From Bimastos eiseni (lineage: Eukaryota; Annelida; Clitellata; Crassiclitellata; Lumbricidae), in contig OY365819.1 of assembly GCA_959347315.1 (NCBI GenBank), forward strand, positions 21,366,637-21,430,636: 64,000 bases of DNA, given 5' to 3'. Both the position numbers and the translations under genes were made by a program. The notes below the pieces were generated by a model. It ran no database searches. It worked only from the letters and a program-made list of their open reading frames with translations, and was not told the DNA's origin. Numbering within the stretch: position 1 is the stretch's first letter; each line of letters opens with the position of its first letter. Shown here piece after piece: positions 60,101 through 64,000 of the stretch.

Positions 60101-63100
60101 AGGCTGCTAAGATAACTGGTTAATCAGCTGACTGACTGCTGAGGGTGAGGTCTAACCGCAGATGATGGAGGGAGGGGTGAAGAAGGCCGGACTCTTCTAG
60201 GGTTCAATTGTTCATTGAGCCATTGTTTGTTGTAGGAGAATCCATCCGAGAATCTGAGTACAGCATTTGATGTCGCTGAAAAGCATCTTAACGTCCCTCG
60301 AATGTTGGATCCTGAAGGTGTGTCACTTTGAAGAATTTCCTTTCAATTCCATGTGGAGATGTTTATTGCCACCCCTTGGTCTTCAGCTGTATTTCATTTA
60401 TATAGAGGCATAGTATCTTAAGACTAGTCGTCAGTCAATATGAGTGTCTGGAAACTTCTCAAGGCTCCAAACATCATGAGCCTCTGTCTTCTTGTGTTTA
60501 CATTGGTAATTTCAAAGGTTTATATTATATAAGTTTTTCATCATGGATTAATTTGATTTAACAATCCTCGATGTTGTTTTATGCACTCGTAACTAGAGCC
60601 GTCAAAATATTTTTCAAAATGCAACCCACGTGCCCATTGAGTTATGAGTTCTAGTTAGGATTGGTGTCGTGACTCATCATCTGATAAATGCAATAATCCT
60701 TAGCCTACATAAGTTATTTTTTTAATGCATTGTTGTGGAATGTGCCGTGTATGTGTTTCTGAACATGCGTTAATGCGTCTCCTAATAGAGCTAATGGCTT
60801 AGAGCTAATGGCTTAGAGCTAATGGCTTAGAGCTAATGGCTTAGAGCTAATGGCTTAGAGCTAATGGCTTAGAGCTAATGGCTTAGAGCTAATGGCTTAG
60901 AGCTAATGGCTTAGAGCTAATGGCTTAGAGCTAATGGCTTAGAGCTAATGGCTTAGAGCTAATGGCTTAGAGCTAATGGCTTAGAGCTAATGGCTTAGAG
61001 CGATGAGGGCTGCTGGGTGCAGATGTGCTTTCTCATGGTGTATGTACGAATTTGCTGTGTATTGCCGACTGCAGGGCCGGTACGGGCAATTTCACATGTG
61101 CCTGTTTGAAACTTTACTGCCTATGTATCCGTTGACAGCTCTACTCATAACTAACATTTACTGCTTAATAATAATAATGAAAACGAGAGGTTGTGATGAA
61201 TCTGTGACTGATGGTCTGTGTAAATCATCTGGGGCCGCGTGCATGAAGGCTTTTAAAACGTTCGTAAGTCTAGCCCAGATTTGTGCCCAAAGACAGACCT
61301 CGTGGGCTGATTTTTGAGACTGCAGGAAAATGACGTCTGCGAACGATCCGTTGGTCCCAAACTTGCTAGTCAGAGACTTGGATGGGCATGGGTAAACCCA
61401 GCATCAATGGCTCATGCGATTATGGCTAGTTGCGCACGTGCAAGCTATTTATAGACTATTTTCGGACTTGATCTGGCAAAGAAATTTATTATGCTCATTG
61501 TTTTAATTAACAGATGATTTTGTTAAAACACAAATGTCACTGTTATCACAATTTTACTCCTCTGCAAAAATTACTATGCATAGATTAAGATTACCTTACT
61601 CAACTCTTATTTAACTTCCATGTGAGAAGAGTTAACTCGACCATTGTACACTAAAGGCCGTGTGTTCAGCGATGCGATGTTGTCAACCAGTGTTAAAACT
61701 CCCAATTGAACGTAGATCACAGTTATTACTATCATTTTGTGATAGCGAAAACGAAGCACATAATTATGTTCATCGTCCGACCATAGCAGAGTAAATTATG
61801 GTATCTCTTAAATCCTCTTTGACATCTGACACTTCGTCAAATTGGACCCATCAAGACGGCCGCAATGTTTATTCGTTTCATTAAGCCTGAGTAGTGGACT
61901 TATGCCTGCCTGCCAGGTGGACTAGCACTAGTCGGTTTTTAGAGAACTTAGACATCTCCGTACACGCTGATCTAGTTCTCTAGTCGGGTTTACAGCGAAA
62001 ACTGGTCTGGACTAGGACTTACGACCGACTTAAAGGGATTCATGCACGCGGCCCCTAGATCTGTTTGGTTGATGTTGGTATGATTTCAGATATAATCAAC
62101 ACTGTAAAACCCGATGAACGATGTGTCATGGCTTACGTTTCATCCTATTATCACGCTTTCTCTGGTGCACAAAAGGTCAGCTACTAATTAATAATTAATT
62201 ATCATGCACAATGCAACACAATTGTCTGTTTACTAGCGCACTTGGTCCTTTATTCAACGATTGTGGTTTTGAGCCTGCTGTGTGGACTTGATATATAACT
62301 ACCTCTGGCTAGCTGTTTACAAAAGGTATCTCTGTTCAAGAGCAGTGGAAGAAAGGGGAGGTAAATTTTGAAACAGTGGAGCTTTACTTTGCCTTAATAA
62401 TAAACAGAGAGGGTTTGTATATGTTGTGCATGTAATAGTATCTGAATGATTTCATCTGAATGATTTGTAGGCTGTGACAGCTGCCAATCGGATCTGTAAG
62501 GTGCTGAAAGTGAACCAGGAAAATGAACAACTGATGGAAGATTATGAGCGCTTGACCAGCAACGTAAGTGTCTGATGAAACCACACATTTCTCTGCAAAA
62601 CCATGCATTCACTTTGAGTGAGGGATGCTTTTTTAAAATACATGCACAATCATGCTGTATATCTTTTCTGCCTGAAAATTTTATTATACTGTTGAATTAG
62701 TCTTAATTGATGAATATGAAAATGTCTGAATCATATTCTGCTTACACTACATCGTGGATTTGGTAACATGAAACCCAATCGAATCAAATCATTTCTTAAT
62801 CAACACATGAATGATATATGAGTCATGAATAAATGGTTTTGATTAATGATCCACAAAGGACTGGAGAAAATCTAGTCTAGAAAAGATGTCTTTATTCAGT
62901 TTATTCATGAAGGCTCGTGTTCAATGCAATTATTTCTAGAGCTGAGGGTCAGCACAAGAAAAGGTGAAAGGATGTTCCTGGCTCTATGTAGATACCCAGG
63001 TGCAATGTTGTTTAAACATTGTTACTTTATGTTACAGCTTCTAGAGTGGATTGATAGTAAGCGACCGTGGTTGGAAGATCGTTCTGTCATGAAATCGCGA

Positions 63101-63268
63101 CCTCTGACCCAGCAAAAACTGGAAGAGTTCCGCAACTATCGCAGTCAGCAGAAGCCTTTGCGGTTGGAAGAAAAGGCGAAACTAGAGACGACCTTCAACA
63201 CCCTTCAAACGAGACTGAGGCTCAGCAATCGACCAGCATACATGCCAAACAATGGAAAACTCGTGTCT
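54349..63268 (+). CDS. ACTN: Alpha-actinin, 5' part (nine exons)
   Basis: Exons 54349-54423, 55902-56136, 57024-57110, 58190-58277, 58988-59066, 60236-60317, 62090-62175, 62471-62563 and 63038-63268 join in frame to 352 codons; the gene continues past the window. All introns are GT-AG. The start ATG has A at -3. The product runs [19 protein letters not shown], the conserved [78 protein letters not shown] and [17 protein letters not shown]. Alpha-actinin is an antiparallel dimer that cross-links actin filaments in stress fibres, adhesions or Z-discs. The C-terminal rod and EF hands are outside the window, so calcium sensitivity cannot be judged. Confidence 0.97.
56394..56675 (-). mobile_element. 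tRNA-derived SINE, best-preserved copy
   Basis: About 280 bp. On minus it starts GGGGGCATAGAATAGTGG, has ACACACTGGGACGCAGCG and a B-box-like AGTTCGAGAC, a body with GGTTAAATTCGACTCCTG, and ends in (ATT)n. In the second alpha-actinin intron. Confidence 0.85.
58190..62175 (+). CDS. ACTN: Alpha-actinin exons 4-7: CH2
   Basis: Residues about 133-244. [17 protein letters not shown] opens CH2, then [37 protein letters not shown] and [16 protein letters not shown]. The linker reads ISVEEMTAKEG. Introns here carry a LINE 3' end, a 14-bp minisatellite and a TIR element. Confidence 0.97.
58370..58620 (+). repeat. G-rich unclassified repeat-like stretch
   Basis: CAGGGGCGTCCAAAAAGGGG followed by several long G runs, unlike the AT-rich intron around it. 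It may be a transposon fragment; no second end found. Confidence 0.3.
59430..59750 (+). mobile_element. LINE 3' end (CR1-like or related)
   Basis: A frame-shifted stretch reads [25 protein letters not shown], the style of the C-terminus of non-LTR reverse transcriptases. It is followed by GGCGCTATACAAATTAATAAATAC, a typical 3' tail reported for many invertebrate LINEs. 5'-truncated and dead, in alpha-actinin intron 5. Confidence 0.5.
60787..61000 (+). repeat. 14-bp minisatellite AGAGCTAATGGCTT
   Basis: About 15 copies with almost no divergence, so young or recently homogenised. In alpha-actinin intron 6, 230 bases before a TIR element. Confidence 0.95.
61231..62055. mobile_element. 825-bp TIR element GGGGCCGCGTGCATGAA
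   Basis: The first 17 bases (GGGGCCGCGTGCATGAA) match the inverted last 17 exactly; weaker matching, including CGTAAGTC, continues for some 40 bases. No transposase frame and no clear target duplication. Its right end is only about 35 bases from alpha-actinin exon 7 (62090), so it forms part of the 3' splice region. Confidence 0.8.
62471..63268 (+). CDS. ACTN: Alpha-actinin exons 8-9: neck and start of spectrin rod
   Basis: Exon 8 (31 residues, [15 protein letters not shown]) and exon 9 (77 residues) code the neck helix and the first part of spectrin repeat 1, ending before a GTAAGT donor. In vertebrates this part of the family matches the region with tissue-specific exons; nothing here shows an alternative exon. 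Confidence 0.95.
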
Positions 63269-63421
63269 GTAAGTCTGTGTGGACTGTGTCTGTCTCTCAC
63301 TGGTTTCATTGGGATTTGTCTTGGGATCTAAGAGGAAAAATGTCCAGAAGCACTAGTGAAAATTTAGCAAATAGTTTTGGCAGAACATGTCAATTGTACA
63401 CTGCATCAGAATGACTCATTA

Positions 63422-63600
63422 TATAATAATAATAATAATCATTTTCATCTAATTTCAAACTATTGAACCTCAGTATGATTACAAGCACAGTATGAAGAAT
63501 GATGAGAAGTTATTTACAGGATTCGAATTTAACTGTCGGCAGCTATGCTAGGCGCCGTTAGGTTATACTCTGATTTAACCAATGCTGTCGCCTAAGAATA
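63422..63600 (-). mobile_element. SINE copy, minus, head missing
   Basis: (AAT)n tail at 63424-63440, then CTCAGTATGATTACAAGCAC, GATTCGAATTTAACTG and TAGGCGCC, matching the family at 56394. It lies just past the last visible alpha-actinin exon. Confidence 0.7.
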
Positions 63601-64000
63601 GAAGGATTGGTCAACAATATTTCCTCTAATTTTTAGGAGACAGTGTGTGCAAGAAATGACTTTTGCAACTTTCGTAAACGGTCTTAAAAAAATACTTTTG
63701 CGCACAGTTCCGAGCTGAATGCTATGATATCTAAATGAAGACCATATCAAGAAGTCTATGTGAGAAGTTCTGATAACCTAAGAAATGTTTCTCATTGACC
63801 CTTCATGTAATTGTAATTTATGACTTCCATTGTGCCATTGTCTAATGCGCAAGGCATCAACCGATGGCACATTGCCTGTGAATAAACTGGTGCCTTCGCT
63901 TTTGTGGGCGTTGTAGAAATGTTGAACTTATGATTACATCAAAACCAAGTTGTACCAAGGTCAATATGCAGAAGATCAGTGTGCAACACAGAGAGAGACA
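63601..64000. other. Alpha-actinin intron, nothing recognised
   Basis: No exon of the next part of the rod is seen before the window ends. Confidence 0.5.

Overview
This is a stretch of an animal nuclear genome. Genes are split into many short exons by GT-AG introns of 0.1 to 5 kb, the DNA is AT-rich and crowded with SINEs, MITEs and minisatellites, and there are no bacterial-type operons. The genes are pan-metazoan families: an ankyrin/SOCS-box protein, a DEG/ENaC channel, APPL and alpha-actinin. Protein divergence and repeat content suggest an invertebrate, probably marine, but I cannot fix the phylum from sequence alone. All exon models were built by eye, by joining splice sites in frame and comparing with family knowledge; no search was run.

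Layout, left to right. 1-1.9 kb: 3' end of an ankyrin-repeat/SOCS-box (ASB-type) gene on +, with a polyadenylation signal. 2-4.8 kb: minisatellites and otherwise empty DNA. 4.8-15.4 kb: a three-exon minus-strand gene for a two-helix membrane protein with a roughly 510-residue disordered tail; I do not recognise the family. Its introns hold a TIR transposon, a foldback-like element and a 16-bp minisatellite. 15.4-20.6 kb: simple repeats and a 200-base assembly gap. 20.7 kb: a possible first exon of a + gene. 22.2-22.6 kb: last exon of a DEG/ENaC channel (-). 23.1-24.3 kb: a decayed Ty3/gypsy-like retroelement (-). 25.4-27.3 kb: a MITE and a 39-bp satellite.

28.4-53.1 kb holds a complete 22-exon APPL-family adaptor gene on the minus strand (BAR, PH and PTB domains, 713 codons predicted). 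Every exon joins in frame and the sum is exactly divisible by three. Its introns carry SINEs, a hAT MITE with a perfect 8-bp target duplication, a TIR element, a LINE ORF1-like relic and a 1.6-kb minisatellite of 23-bp units that runs almost into a splice acceptor. 54.3-63.3 kb is the 5' part of an alpha-actinin gene on the plus strand (nine exons, 352 codons: both CH domains, neck, start of the rod); the rest lies beyond the window.

APPL and alpha-actinin start 1.2 kb apart and point away from each other, so they probably share a promoter region. APPL (endosomal adaptor binding Rab5 and receptors) and alpha-actinin (actin cross-linker) work in different places, and nothing here shows a functional link. 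I found no new biochemical system. The most interesting signals are repeats sitting against splice sites of the APPL gene, a foldback-like element built from a GACACTTAATCTCG-type unit, an unusual selectivity filter in the DEG/ENaC exon, and the unassigned membrane-protein gene.
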